A program made the position numbers and the translations under genes. DNA of 64,000 nucleotides from a bacterium 1XD21-13 (GTDB lineage Bacteria > Bacillota > Clostridia > Lachnospirales > Lachnospiraceae), in assembly GCA_009917555.1 (NCBI GenBank), contig QZDX01000003.1, positions 186,001 through 250,000 of the forward strand, given 5' to 3'. Below, piece after piece: positions 1 to 9,335 of the stretch (the first letter of the stretch is position 1; each line of letters opens with the position of its first letter). Below the pieces are notes generated by a model that was given only the letters and a program-made list of their open reading frames with translations, had not been told where the DNA came from and did not search any database.

Positions 1-1500
1 GTGGAGAAATACATAGACAAGTTTATTGAGGACTACACCAATAAAAATATCGAGGGCCCTGCGGCCAAAAATATTGGCGTGGTTATGATGGACCCCCAGA
101 ACGGGGAGATCCTGGCTATGGGAGGGGATGTGGATTTTGATTTGAACGATCCCTTCGATCTGGTGGAAAATGGTTATCTGCCCCAGGAGATCTACGATGC
201 CATGGAGGGCAATCCTCATATCCTTGTGGATCAGGGCTATATGCTTGAGCGGGAATACAATCAGCTGGAGTCGAATGGGAAGCTGGATAAGGAAAACCTG
301 ACCCTGTTTCTCCAGAATCAGATGTGGAGGAATTACTGTATCAGCGATGGCTATGAGCCGGGGTCTACGGTAAAGCCTTTGACCGTGGCAGGTGCTTTGG
401 AGACAGGGACGGTGAATGATTCCACCACATTCTTATGTGACGGCGGCCAGGTGATAGTGGAGGGGCAGAAGCCCATTAAATGCGCTAAGAAGAGCGGGCA
501 TGGAATTATCAGTCTGGAGGGCACTCTGATGTTTTCCTGCAATGACGCACTCATGCAGATAGGAGCTATGGAGGGCTATGACAACTTTTTAAAATATCAG
601 CAGATCTTCAACATTGGTTTAAAGACGAACATTGATCTGCCGGGAGAGACCAACAATGCGTCCACCGTATTTACAAGAGACAACATAGGACCCACGGAGC
701 TTGCAACCAGCTCCTTTGGCCAGGGCTACAATGCGACCATGATTCAGGTGGCAAGCGCCTTTTCCTCCGTGATCAACGGCGGATATTATTACAAGCCCCA
801 TGTGGTAAAGAAGATTCTGGATTCCAATGGGGGAACCGTGGAGAATATCAATCCGGTCCTGGTCAAGCAGACCGTATCGGCAAAGACCTCCGCCATGGTC
901 AAGCAGTATCTGTATCATACCATGTACGGGGAGGCGGACAGCAACGGCAACAATCCCACAGGCAAAAAGGCAAGGGTAGCAGGCTATGCCATGGGAGGCA
1001 AGACAGGGACTGCGGAGAAGATTCCCCGCTCGGCCAGAAAGTATCTGGTATCCTTTATTGGCTTTGCGCCGGTGGACAACCCTCAGGTGGTCTGCTATGT
1101 TGTGGTGGATGAGCCCAATGCGGCGGATTCTACCACACAGGCAAGCAGTGCCTTTGCCCAGGAGATCTTCAAAAATATTATGAAGGAGGCCATGCCTTAC
1201 CTGAATATCTATGCTACGGAGGAGATTCCGGCAGATATGCAGGATGAGGTAGACGCAGAAAATGCGGCCAAAGCCCAGCCGGAGGAGGAAGAAGGCCAGG
1301 AAGGTGAGCCACCGGAGGAAGAGGAGCCGATCCCGGAGGGTGTTTTGACAGATCCCAATACCGGTGAGCAGGTGAAGATGCCCACAGAGGAGGAAATAGA
1401 GCAGGAAGGTGACACAGGCTTTTTGAATGGTATCATAAGTCCCCTTTTAGGCAATGAGGGGGAGGAGGAGCAGAAGCCGGAGGAGCCTCAGGAAGAATAA
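1..1500 (+). CDS. Class B penicillin-binding protein, C-terminal part (division transpeptidase)
   Basis: This is the transpeptidase part of a class B penicillin-binding protein, which crosslinks septal peptidoglycan outside the membrane. Visible motifs are the SxxK box (S122-K125, in EPGSTVKP), SCN at 179-181 and KTGT at about 335. The N-terminal membrane anchor and dimerisation domain are missing because the gene begins before the window; the GTG at position 1 is probably internal. After the enzyme domain comes a roughly 90-residue tail rich in Glu and Pro, which is unusual. It sits just before a second, separate PBP and mraY, as in the dcw cluster. It is likely the FtsI/PbpB-type partner of the downstream SpoVD-like paralogue, but the two cannot be told apart with certainty without the missing N-terminus. 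Confidence 0.9.
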   Translation: MEKYIDKFIEDYTNKNIEGPAAKNIGVVMMDPQNGEILAMGGDVDFDLNDPFDLVENGYLPQEIYDAMEGNPHILVDQGYMLEREYNQLESNGKLDKENLTLFLQNQMWRNYCISDGYEPGSTVKPLTVAGALETGTVNDSTTFLCDGGQVIVEGQKPIKCAKKSGHGIISLEGTLMFSCNDALMQIGAMEGYDNFLKYQQIFNIGLKTNIDLPGETNNASTVFTRDNIGPTELATSSFGQGYNATMIQVASAFSSVINGGYYYKPHVVKKILDSNGGTVENINPVLVKQTVSAKTSAMVKQYLYHTMYGEADSNGNNPTGKKARVAGYAMGGKTGTAEKIPRSARKYLVSFIGFAPVDNPQVVCYVVVDEPNAADSTTQASSAFAQEIFKNIMKEAMPYLNIYATEEIPADMQDEVDAENAAKAQPEEEEGQEGEPPEEEEPIPEGVLTDPNTGEQVKMPTEEEIEQEGDTGFLNGIISPLLGNEGEEEQKPEEPQEE

Positions 1501-1506
1501 CAAGGA

Positions 1507-1515
1507 TGGTATAAT
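1507..1515 (+). promoter_or_regulatory. Extended -10 promoter candidate for the second PBP
   Basis: TGG followed by TATAAT gives a TGnTATAAT extended -10 element directly after the stop of the first PBP. No good -35 is seen. A transcript from here would start near 1522, inside the left arm of the hairpin at 1518-1563. Confidence 0.45.
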
Positions 1516-1517
1516 TC

Positions 1518-1563
1518 AAAAGATCTCATAATAGGCTAATACAAAGCCGTTATGGGGTCTTTT
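1518..1563 (+). terminator. Hairpin with T-tract ending at the next start codon
   Basis: A 14-bp stem (1518-1531 with 1550-1563, two G-T pairs) is followed by T residues that run directly into the ATG at 1565. It has the form of an intrinsic terminator between the two PBP genes, and its right arm also contains the only purine-rich stretch (GGGG) that could serve as ribosome binding site for the second PBP. Confidence 0.6.
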
Positions 1564-1564
1564 T

Positions 1565-3319
1565 ATGTATCCAAAGTGTAAGACGTATAATAGAAAAAAG
1601 ATTATTCTGATTTTCAGCTGCTGCCTGATTGGGGTCTGTGTGCTCACCGGGAGGCTGGTGAAGCTGATGGTCTTTGAATCGGAATATTATCAGGATTTGG
1701 CGGAGGATCTCCATGAACGGGAGCGGAGCATTAAGGCGGCCAGAGGAAGGATTATTGATGCCTCCGGTACGGTGCTTGCCACCAACCGGACCGTATGTAC
1801 CATTTCCGTGGTTCACAGTCAGATCAAGGACCCGGAGCGGGTAATTGAGGTGCTCTGTCAGGAGCTTGAGCTTCCTGAGGAGACCGTGCGGAAACGGGTG
1901 GAGAAATACAGTTCCATTGAGCGGATCAAAACCAATGTGGAAAAGGAAACAGGGGATCGGATTCGCGCTTATCAGCTGGAGGGTGTGAAGATTGACGAGG
2001 ATTTTAAGCGCTATTATCCTTACGGAAGTCTGGCCTCCAAGGTGCTGGGCTTTACGGGAAGTGACAACCAGGGGATCATCGGCCTGGAGGTTGTATACGA
2101 CAAATATCTTCAGGGCATTAACGGAACCATTTTGACCCAGACGGACGCCAGAGGGGTGGAGATTGCCGACGCGGGGGAGGAACGGGTGGAGCCGGTGGCC
2201 GGAAGTGATCTCTATATCAGCCTGGACTACAATATCCAGCTCTATGCTCAGCAGGCCGCATTGAAGGCTTTGGAGCAAAAGCAGGCCACCTATGTGTCTA
2301 TTCTGGTTATAAATCCCCAAAACGGGGAAATCTATGCCTGTGTGAATGTGCCGGAGTTTGATTTAAACGATCCCTTTACGTTGAATGTGGATGTGGATAC
2401 CAGCGGCCTTACGGAGCAGCAAAAGCAGGACTTGTTGAATCAGATGTGGAGGAACCAGAGCATCAATGATACCTATGAGCCCGGATCTACCTTTAAAACC
2501 ATAACGGCGGCCGCAGCCCTGGAAAAGGGGGTGGTATCGCTGAATGATACCTTTAGCTGTCCAGGCTTTCGAATGGTAGAGGATCGACGGATTCGCTGCC
2601 ATAAGGTGGGGGGACATGGGGCGGAGACCTTTGTGCAGGGAATCGAAAATTCGTGCAATCCGGTTTTTATCGATATCGGCCAGCGCATCGGCGTAGATGA
2701 TTTCTGCGGATATTTCCAGCAGTTTGGCCTCTTATCCAAGACAGGGGTGGATCTTCCCGGTGAGGCCGGAACCATTTTTCATAAGAAGGAAAATATCGGC
2801 CCTGTGGAGCTTGCGACCATCTCCTTTGGTCAGTCCTTTCAGATCACACCGATTCAGCTTGCCACAACCGTCAGCTCTCTGATCAATGGAGGCACACGGG
2901 TAACGCCACACTTCGGTGTGGAAATCCGGGATGGGGAGGGAAATCTCTTAAAGGAGCTGACCTACGCCAAGAAGGAGGGAGTTGTGTCCCCGGAAACCTC
3001 GGAAACCATGCGGTTTCTTCTGGAGAAGGTAGTATCGGAGGGCGGAGGGAAAAAGGCATACATCGAGGGCTACCGCATTGGGGGCAAGACGGCCACCTCG
3101 CAGACCCTGCCAAGAGGCACCAATAAATACATATCCTCATTTATAGGCTTTGCCCCGGCAGATGATCCTCAGGTGCTGGCCATAGCGATCATTCACAATC
3201 CCCAGGGCATTTATTACGGGGGAACCATAGCGGCTCCGGTGATTCAGGATATATTTTCCAATATTCTGCCCTATTTGGGGATTGAAAAGGAAGAGACGCC
3301 ATCCGAGCCCGAGCCGTAA
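1565..3319 (+). CDS. Class B penicillin-binding protein, SpoVD/FtsI-like
   Basis: This 584-residue protein has the full class B layout: a short cytoplasmic end, one membrane segment (about 13-33), a dimerisation region containing the AARGRIIDASG motif, and a transpeptidase domain with S308xxK311 and SCN at 363-365. The third motif reads K508-T-A instead of the usual KTG, a one-base difference (GCC for GGC). Such enzymes crosslink peptidoglycan at the septum or, for SpoVD, in the spore cortex. It is paralogous to the preceding gene and lies in the dcw cluster upstream of mraY. No clear Shine-Dalgarno precedes the ATG apart from GGGG buried in a hairpin. Assignment to SpoVD rather than a second FtsI is inference from gene order. 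Confidence 0.88.
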   Translation: MYPKCKTYNRKKIILIFSCCLIGVCVLTGRLVKLMVFESEYYQDLAEDLHERERSIKAARGRIIDASGTVLATNRTVCTISVVHSQIKDPERVIEVLCQELELPEETVRKRVEKYSSIERIKTNVEKETGDRIRAYQLEGVKIDEDFKRYYPYGSLASKVLGFTGSDNQGIIGLEVVYDKYLQGINGTILTQTDARGVEIADAGEERVEPVAGSDLYISLDYNIQLYAQQAALKALEQKQATYVSILVINPQNGEIYACVNVPEFDLNDPFTLNVDVDTSGLTEQQKQDLLNQMWRNQSINDTYEPGSTFKTITAAAALEKGVVSLNDTFSCPGFRMVEDRRIRCHKVGGHGAETFVQGIENSCNPVFIDIGQRIGVDDFCGYFQQFGLLSKTGVDLPGEAGTIFHKKENIGPVELATISFGQSFQITPIQLATTVSSLINGGTRVTPHFGVEIRDGEGNLLKELTYAKKEGVVSPETSETMRFLLEKVVSEGGGKKAYIEGYRIGGKTATSQTLPRGTNKYISSFIGFAPADDPQVLAIAIIHNPQGIYYGGTIAAPVIQDIFSNILPYLGIEKEETPSEPEP

Positions 3320-3473
3320 CCGCTGGCAGGTGCTTGCAGAAAATTACAGGAAGGACAGATAATGGTTGAATAATCCGGGGGAAAGACTTATAATGCAATA
3401 CGGGGACAGCCCAAGGATTACCGGACACAGCTGTGAAGGGTAATGACCAAAGAAGCTTGAGAGGTGTAACAGT

Positions 3474-4430
3474 ATGAACTATATTATGATATTGCCGGTG
3501 TTGATTTCCTTTGCCATCAGTGCGGCCCTGGGCCCGGTGGTGATCCCTTTGCTGCGCAGGCTGAAGTTCGGGCAGACGGTCCGGGAGGAGGGCCCCAAAA
3601 GCCATTTGAAAAAAAGCGGAACGCCCACCATGGGCGGCCTGATTATCCTGGCTGGGATTGTGATCACATCCCTCTTGTATGTGAAGGATTACCCGGAGAT
3701 TATTCCCATTTTATTTGTGACAGTAGGTTTTGGAATTATTGGCTTTTTGGATGATTACATTAAGATTGTGCTTCACCGCTCGGAGGGGCTCACACCGGGA
3801 CAGAAGATGCTGGGGCAGATTCTGGTGACAGGTATATTCGTGTATTATTATTACAACCTGACAGGGGGAGACATGGAGATGCTGATTCCCTTCTGGCCGG
3901 AGCACTATCTGCATATAGGCTGGCTGGCTGTTCCGGTGGCGTTCTTAGCCATTATCGGTACTGTAAATGGGGCAAATTTTACAGATGGACTGGATGGGCT
4001 GGCCTCCAGTGTAACCGTGCTCATTGCCACCTATTTTACGGTGGTGGCCTTTGGAACTCACAGTGGGATTTCCCCTATCACCTGTGCGGTGGTGGGAAGC
4101 CTGATGGGCTTTTTACTGTTCAATGTTTATCCGGCCAGCGTATTTATGGGAGATACGGGCTCCTTGGCCTTGGGAGGCTTCGTGGCTTCCACAGCCTATA
4201 TGCTGAAGATGCCCATCTTTATCTTGATTGTAGCCTTGATTTATTGGATCGAGATTCTTTCTGTGATGATACAGGTAACCTATTTTAAGCTCACAGGAGG
4301 AAAACGTATTTTTCGAATGGCGCCCATCCATCACCACTTTGAGCTGGGAGGATGGTCAGAGACGAGAGTTGTTGCAGTTTTCTCCATTGTGACAGCAGTC
4401 CTTTGCCTGATTGGGATTTTGGCATTATAA
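3474..4430 (+). CDS. mraY: Phospho-N-acetylmuramoyl-pentapeptide transferase
   Basis: MraY transfers phospho-MurNAc-pentapeptide from UDP to undecaprenyl phosphate at the inner face of the membrane, making lipid I. The 318-residue protein is strongly hydrophobic (about ten membrane segments). It shows the family signatures: the cytoplasmic loop starting VREEGPKSHLKKSGTPTMGG, the FLDDYIK aspartate pair, NFTDGLDGL, and the histidine-rich MAPIHHHFELGG near the C-terminus. The start is fixed by GAGAGGTG eight bases upstream. The 154-bp gap from the previous gene contains no further gene. Length and motifs match the family. Confidence 0.98.
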   Translation: MNYIMILPVLISFAISAALGPVVIPLLRRLKFGQTVREEGPKSHLKKSGTPTMGGLIILAGIVITSLLYVKDYPEIIPILFVTVGFGIIGFLDDYIKIVLHRSEGLTPGQKMLGQILVTGIFVYYYYNLTGGDMEMLIPFWPEHYLHIGWLAVPVAFLAIIGTVNGANFTDGLDGLASSVTVLIATYFTVVAFGTHSGISPITCAVVGSLMGFLLFNVYPASVFMGDTGSLALGGFVASTAYMLKMPIFILIVALIYWIEILSVMIQVTYFKLTGGKRIFRMAPIHHHFELGGWSETRVVAVFSIVTAVLCLIGILAL

Positions 4431-4459
4431 ATTACGGAACTGGAATAGGAGACTAAGAA

Positions 4460-5812
4460 ATGATAACAGATAAAAAGATTTTGATTATTGGAGCGGGTCT
4501 AAGCGGAATAGGTGCGGCAAGGCTCCTTTTGGAGGTAGGTGCGGCCCCGGTACTTTATGATGGTAATACATCCCTGTCAGAGGAGGCGGTGAGGGAGAAT
4601 CTTCCCAAGAACAGCAGCCTTCGGATTATTTTGGGAGAGCTGCCCAAAAAGGAGAGAGAAGAAACAGAAGTGGTGGTCTTAAGCCCTGGTGTGCCCGTAG
4701 ATCTCCCTTTGGTGGAGGAACTTCACGAAAATGGGGCTGTTATATGGGGAGAAGTGGAGCTTGCTTACCATTTTGCCAAGGGAAAGCTTGCGGCCATCAC
4801 AGGAACCAATGGCAAAACCACTACAACGGCCCTGGTGGGGGAGATTCTTCGAAGCTTTTATCAGGAGGTGTTTGTGGTAGGAAATATCGGAAATGCCTAC
4901 ACGAAGGAAGCTCTGAATATGACCGAGGAAAGTGTGACGGTTGCAGAGATTAGCAGCTTTCAGCTGGAAACTATTCACAGCTTTCATCCACAGGTCAGTG
5001 CCATTTTAAATATTACTCCGGATCATTTGAATCGACATCATACCATGGAGTGCTACATTCGGACGAAGGAGCAGATTGCAAGAAATCAGGATTCTTCGGA
5101 TACCTGCGTGCTAAACTATGACGACGAGGAGACACGGCAATTTGGCAAACAGGTGAAGGCATCGGTTCTTTATTTCAGCAGAAAGCATATATTGGATCAA
5201 GGTGTTTATCTGGATGCTTCCTCGATTATTTACGGAACGGGTGAGGAGAGGATCAAGGTTTGTGGCATTGGGGAGCTTCAGCTACTAGGAGCCCACAACC
5301 ATGAGAATGTAATGGCAGCCATCGCTGTGGGGATTGCAATGGGAGTACCTGTAGAGCAGATACGCAAAACCGTAAAAGAGTTCCAGGCAGTGGAGCACCG
5401 AATCGAATTTGTGGCGGAAAAGAATGGAGTCGCTTATTACAATGATTCCAAGGGAACGAATACAGATGCATCCATAAAAGCAGTGGAGGCAATGATCAGA
5501 CCGACCATCGTGATTGGCGGCGGCTATGATAAGCATGTAGAATTTGATGATTGGGTGAAAACCTTTGAGGGCCGGGTAAAATGGCTGGTGCTCTTGGGAG
5601 CTACGGCGCAGCAAATTGCAGATACGGCACGCCGTTATGGCTTTGACCGGATTGAGTTTGCAGATAGCATGGAGGAGGCCGTTCAGATATGTGCCGGGAG
5701 GGCAGAGCCGGGAGACGCAGTGCTGTTGTCACCTGCCTGCGCAAGCTGGGGAATGTTTGAGAATTACGAGCAGAGAGGAAGGATTTTTAAGGACCTTGTG
5801 CATGGGCTTTAA
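4460..5812 (+). CDS. murD: UDP-N-acetylmuramoylalanine--D-glutamate ligase
   Basis: MurD adds D-glutamate to UDP-MurNAc-L-alanine in the cytoplasm, using ATP. The 450-residue protein has the three Mur-ligase domains: an N-terminal Rossmann fold (LIIGAGLSGIGAARLL), the central ATPase with P-loop GTNGKTTT at about 115-122 and the ITPDHLNRH segment, and a C-terminal domain containing YNDSKGTN and the LSPACASWGMF signature. The ATG is preceded by TAGGAGAC. It follows mraY by 29 bp in the same direction, so co-transcription is likely. Confidence 0.98.
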   Translation: MITDKKILIIGAGLSGIGAARLLLEVGAAPVLYDGNTSLSEEAVRENLPKNSSLRIILGELPKKEREETEVVVLSPGVPVDLPLVEELHENGAVIWGEVELAYHFAKGKLAAITGTNGKTTTTALVGEILRSFYQEVFVVGNIGNAYTKEALNMTEESVTVAEISSFQLETIHSFHPQVSAILNITPDHLNRHHTMECYIRTKEQIARNQDSSDTCVLNYDDEETRQFGKQVKASVLYFSRKHILDQGVYLDASSIIYGTGEERIKVCGIGELQLLGAHNHENVMAAIAVGIAMGVPVEQIRKTVKEFQAVEHRIEFVAEKNGVAYYNDSKGTNTDASIKAVEAMIRPTIVIGGGYDKHVEFDDWVKTFEGRVKWLVLLGATAQQIADTARRYGFDRIEFADSMEEAVQICAGRAEPGDAVLLSPACASWGMFENYEQRGRIFKDLVHGL

Positions 5813-5866
5813 GTGCTTGCACAGCGGATAAATAGAAAAAAAGAATATAAATCTAGAGGTGATTTT

Positions 5867-6979
5867 ATGGCAGGTCCAAAAACCCCCGAAAAAGCAAAAA
5901 AGCGAGGGCGCGAGCCCTTTGACTATGGTCTGTTGCTGTGTGTGCTGATTCTGGTTGTTTTTGGACTTGTTGTTCTTTATAGCACCAGTGCTTACAATGG
6001 GCGAGTGAAGTTTGCGGACGGTGCCTATTATTTGAAAAAACAATTTTTTGCCACCTCTTTAGGGCTTGCAGCCATGTATGCGGTATCTCGGATTGATTAT
6101 CATAAATGGGAGCGTATGGCAGTACTGGGATATCTGGTGTCCATTCTTCTCTCCACAGCAGTTCTGTTTTTTGGTGATGAATATAACGGATCGAAGCGAT
6201 GGCTCTCCCTAGGTCCCTTATCCTTTCAGCCCTCTGAGTTTGCAAAGGTGGCCGTGATCCTGCTCTTGGCCTCTGTCATTAGCCGCAGGGTACATAAAAT
6301 GAAATCACTCAAGCAGATGTTTCTGGTAATGCTTTTGATTCTCCCGATTGTGGGTCTTGTGGGGACCAACAACTTAAGTACGGCCATTATCATTATGGGA
6401 ATTGCCGTAATCCTGGTCTTTGTGGCCAGTCCCAAATATCTGCAGTTTGTTGCCATGGGAGGCTTGGGTGTGGGGTTCTTGGCTATTTTTCTGAGTGTGG
6501 AATCCTACCGATTGGAAAGACTGGCTATCTGGCGCAATCCCGAAGCCTATGAAAAGGGATATCAAACCCTTCAGGGCCTGTACGCCATAGGCTCCGGCGG
6601 TCTCTTCGGTGTGGGCTATGGGGAGAGTATGCAGAAGCTGGGCTTTGTGCCGGAGGCTCAAAATGATATGATTTTCTCCATTATCTGTGAGGAATTTGGC
6701 CTTGTGGGAGCTGCCCTTCTGATGCTTTTGTTTTTGCTTATGGGCTGGCGTCTTCTGATGATTGCGGTTCATGTGTCGGATTTGTTTGGATGTATGATTG
6801 CTGTGGGAATTATGGGGCATATTATGATACAGGTGATCTTAAACATTGCGGTTGTGACCAATACGATTCCCAATACAGGGATCACACTTCCCTTTATCAG
6901 CTATGGAGGAACCTCGGTTCTGTTCCTTTTGTCGGAAATGGGCTTGGCCCTGAATGTGTCCCGCCATGTAACAAAATAG
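5867..6979 (+). CDS. ftsW: FtsW/RodA/SpoVE-type lipid II polymerase
   Basis: This is a SEDS-family membrane glycosyltransferase that polymerises lipid II with a partner class B PBP. It has about ten membrane helices, the YNGSKRWLSLGPLSFQPSE region and the C-terminal NTGITLPFISYGGTS signature. The start used is ATG 5867, because TAGAGGTGA lies just upstream; an in-frame ATG at 5813 would add 18 residues but lacks a binding site. It lies between murD and murA. Whether it serves division (FtsW) or cortex synthesis (SpoVE) cannot be settled here, since clostridial dcw clusters use this slot for either. Confidence 0.95.
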   Translation: MAGPKTPEKAKKRGREPFDYGLLLCVLILVVFGLVVLYSTSAYNGRVKFADGAYYLKKQFFATSLGLAAMYAVSRIDYHKWERMAVLGYLVSILLSTAVLFFGDEYNGSKRWLSLGPLSFQPSEFAKVAVILLLASVISRRVHKMKSLKQMFLVMLLILPIVGLVGTNNLSTAIIIMGIAVILVFVASPKYLQFVAMGGLGVGFLAIFLSVESYRLERLAIWRNPEAYEKGYQTLQGLYAIGSGGLFGVGYGESMQKLGFVPEAQNDMIFSIICEEFGLVGAALLMLLFLLMGWRLLMIAVHVSDLFGCMIAVGIMGHIMIQVILNIAVVTNTIPNTGITLPFISYGGTSVLFLLSEMGLALNVSRHVTK

Positions 6980-7057
6980 GTCCACTCCTGTCCCTGCGAA
7001 CGAAACGGCGTTTTCGGCATATCTTAGTATATAGTCGGGAATTAGGGGGAAGGATTT

Positions 7058-8317
7058 GTGGAATATCTGGAAATTGAGGGTGGACGTCCGCTTCGGGGAG
7101 AGGTACACATTCAGGGCTCGAAAAATGCGGCTCTGCCGATTCTGTCTGCCGTTATCCTTCATCGGGGAACAACCGTTTTAAAAAATTGTCCTAAAATTAT
7201 AGATGTTATGTACATGCTGGAAATCTTAAAGGATTTCGGCTGTCGGATGAGCTGGGAGGGAGAGAATCTTGTGATAGATGCCTCTGAGCTTTTGGACAGC
7301 CGTGTGGAGGAGTGTTATGGAAGGCAGATGCGTTCCTCTATTATGCTGCTCGGAAGTCTTCTGGGCAGGATGAAGGAGGCTTGTGTGTCTTATCCGGGAG
7401 GCTGTGTCATTGGAGCACGCCCCATAGATCTTCATCTTGCCGCATTGAAAAGGCTTGGAGCTGTATTTATAGAGGAACCTACAGGACTAAAAGCAATTTG
7501 CAGGCAGCCTGTGGGCACAACCATAGACCTTCCATTTCCCAGTGTAGGGGCTACCGAGAATGTGATTTTATTAGCAGTATTGGCAGAGGGGACTACCATA
7601 CTAGAAAATGCGGCAAGGGAGCCGGAGATTGTAGAATTATGCCGATTCTTGAATGGCATGGGTGGAGACATTCGGGGAGCAGGAGCTTCCAGGCTTGAGA
7701 TCAGGGGAGTAAAAGAGCTGCGTGACACAGAGTTCACGATTATGCCGGATCGAATTGTAGCTGGGACTTATATGCTGATGACAGCAGCAGTGGGAGGAAG
7801 TGTGTGCTTAAAGGATGTTCCCTTAGAGCAGTTAGAAAGCGTTCAGAGCGTGTTGGAAAAAATGGGTGTTCACCAAGAAAGCAGAGGGCAGGAAGTACAG
7901 CTTTCATGCACCAAGCGTCCGAGGAGCATTGGGGAGCTGTCTACCAGTCCTTATCCTGGCTTTCCCACGGATTTGCAGTCTCCTCTTTTGACAGCGCTTT
8001 CCCTTGCACAAGGGAGCAGTATTGTGCGGGAGACCATTTTTGAGGCTCGATTTAAGACGGTAGAGGAGCTTCGACGTATGGGGGCTAACATTCAGATAGA
8101 AGGCCAAAAGGCAATTATCCAGGGCGTTCCAAGACTATGTGGCACTGATTTGACAGCGAGAGAATTAAGAGGCGGGGCGGCCTTAGTCCTTGCAGCAGCT
8201 GCTGCTGAGGGAAGCAGCAGGGTGTACCAATACCATTATATTGCGCGAGGCTATGAAAATATAATTAGGGATTTGCAATCCCTAGGTGTTGTGGTAAGAT
8301 ATTCACGTAGACAGTGA
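7058..8317 (+). CDS. murA: UDP-N-acetylglucosamine 1-carboxyvinyltransferase
   Basis: MurA transfers enolpyruvate from PEP to UDP-GlcNAc, the committed step of peptidoglycan synthesis. The 419-residue protein contains the IQGSKNAALPI substrate loop near the N-terminus and the active-site loop PGGCVIGARP with the catalytic cysteine at about C116, the residue fosfomycin modifies. The GTG start is supported by GGGGGAAGG seven to twelve bases upstream; TTG one base earlier is out of frame. It sits where murG commonly lies in related dcw clusters (between ftsW and divIB), which is worth noting. Confidence 0.96.
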   Translation: MEYLEIEGGRPLRGEVHIQGSKNAALPILSAVILHRGTTVLKNCPKIIDVMYMLEILKDFGCRMSWEGENLVIDASELLDSRVEECYGRQMRSSIMLLGSLLGRMKEACVSYPGGCVIGARPIDLHLAALKRLGAVFIEEPTGLKAICRQPVGTTIDLPFPSVGATENVILLAVLAEGTTILENAAREPEIVELCRFLNGMGGDIRGAGASRLEIRGVKELRDTEFTIMPDRIVAGTYMLMTAAVGGSVCLKDVPLEQLESVQSVLEKMGVHQESRGQEVQLSCTKRPRSIGELSTSPYPGFPTDLQSPLLTALSLAQGSSIVRETIFEARFKTVEELRRMGANIQIEGQKAIIQGVPRLCGTDLTARELRGGAALVLAAAAAEGSSRVYQYHYIARGYENIIRDLQSLGVVVRYSRRQ

Positions 8318-8338
8318 GTAGAGTATAAAATAAGGCGG

Positions 8339-9073
8339 GTGGAGCCATTGAAAAAGCATCGACCTGGAAAGGGATTTTTGATTGCCGCGATTATTGCTGT
8401 GATTTTCGCAATAGCCGTGGTTTTAGTAGTCACCCTGTTTCAGATTCGGGATATAGAAGTCGTAGGCAATAGCCACTATTCCCAGCAGGAGATTGTGGAT
8501 CGGGTTATTACAGATAAATACAGCGCTAACTCGTTGTATCTCTACCTGAAGTATCAATACCTTGAGACAGAGCCCATTCCCTTTGTAGATAAGATTGAGG
8601 TGAGCCTAAAAGGACCAGGAAAGGTCAGCCTTCGTGTTTATGAGAAAAGTATTGTGGGCTATGTCACCTATATGGGGGCAAATTTCTATTTTGATAAGGA
8701 TGGAGTGGTAGTGGAGAGCTCCTCTGAGATAACAGAGGGGATTCCTTGTATCTCTGGGCTGAAATTTGATTCCTTAGCCCTGTATCAAAAGCTGAATGTA
8801 AAGGATGAGTCTATTTTTCAGCGAATTCTCGATATTACGCAGCTGGTCAAAAAGTATGATCTGTCCCCAGATCAGATTGAATTTGGTTCGAATCAGGAGT
8901 TGACACTACATTTTGATCAGGTGCGTATAGCGCTTGGAAATAGTGGATCTCTGGACGAAAAGGTAGGAAGACTTTATGAGCTTTATCCGGATTTGGAGGG
9001 GCGCTCCGGCGTGCTGCGTATGGAAAACTATACGGAGGATTCCAAGTTTATCAGTTTTGAACAGGGTGAGTAA
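8339..9073 (+). CDS. divIB: Cell division protein DivIB/FtsQ
   Basis: DivIB/FtsQ is a bitopic membrane protein that helps assemble the septal synthase with FtsL and DivIC. The protein (about 244 residues) has a basic N-terminus, a single membrane helix (about residues 15-37), then a POTRA-type segment starting FQIRDIEVVGNSHYSQQEI and a beta domain. GTG 8339 overlaps its own purine-rich signal; TTG at 8348, nine bases after GGCGGG, is an equally good or better start. It follows murA by 21 bp and precedes ftsZ, as in other Firmicutes. Confidence 0.92.
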   Translation: MEPLKKHRPGKGFLIAAIIAVIFAIAVVLVVTLFQIRDIEVVGNSHYSQQEIVDRVITDKYSANSLYLYLKYQYLETEPIPFVDKIEVSLKGPGKVSLRVYEKSIVGYVTYMGANFYFDKDGVVVESSSEITEGIPCISGLKFDSLALYQKLNVKDESIFQRILDITQLVKKYDLSPDQIEFGSNQELTLHFDQVRIALGNSGSLDEKVGRLYELYPDLEGRSGVLRMENYTEDSKFISFEQGE

Positions 9074-9335
9074 AGAGTTGGTTACTGGCCACGGAGCAAA
9101 TAGTAACCGGAATTGTTTATGTATAGGATATAATTTTTTTGGAAAACTTATAAATATGGGTTGATTAATTTTGGAAAAAAAGTTATCATAGATCGTATGA
9201 GATTTTTATTTCTATTGTCATAGAAGCGTACTTCTTATTATGGTAGGTCTGAGGTGTATAATTTCATAAGATAAAAGTCCGGATTGATAAAAATAGATTG
9301 GTTTGGGAATAGTATTGGGTAAGGAGGGCAAGATT

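Noticed and set aside
9074-9335. Search for a promoter or small gene between divIB and ftsZ
   Set aside because: TATAAT-like words occur (9129, 9257) but none has a convincing -35; a 7-bp inverted repeat (GGTTACT/AGTAACC) is present without T-tract. No gene is supported.
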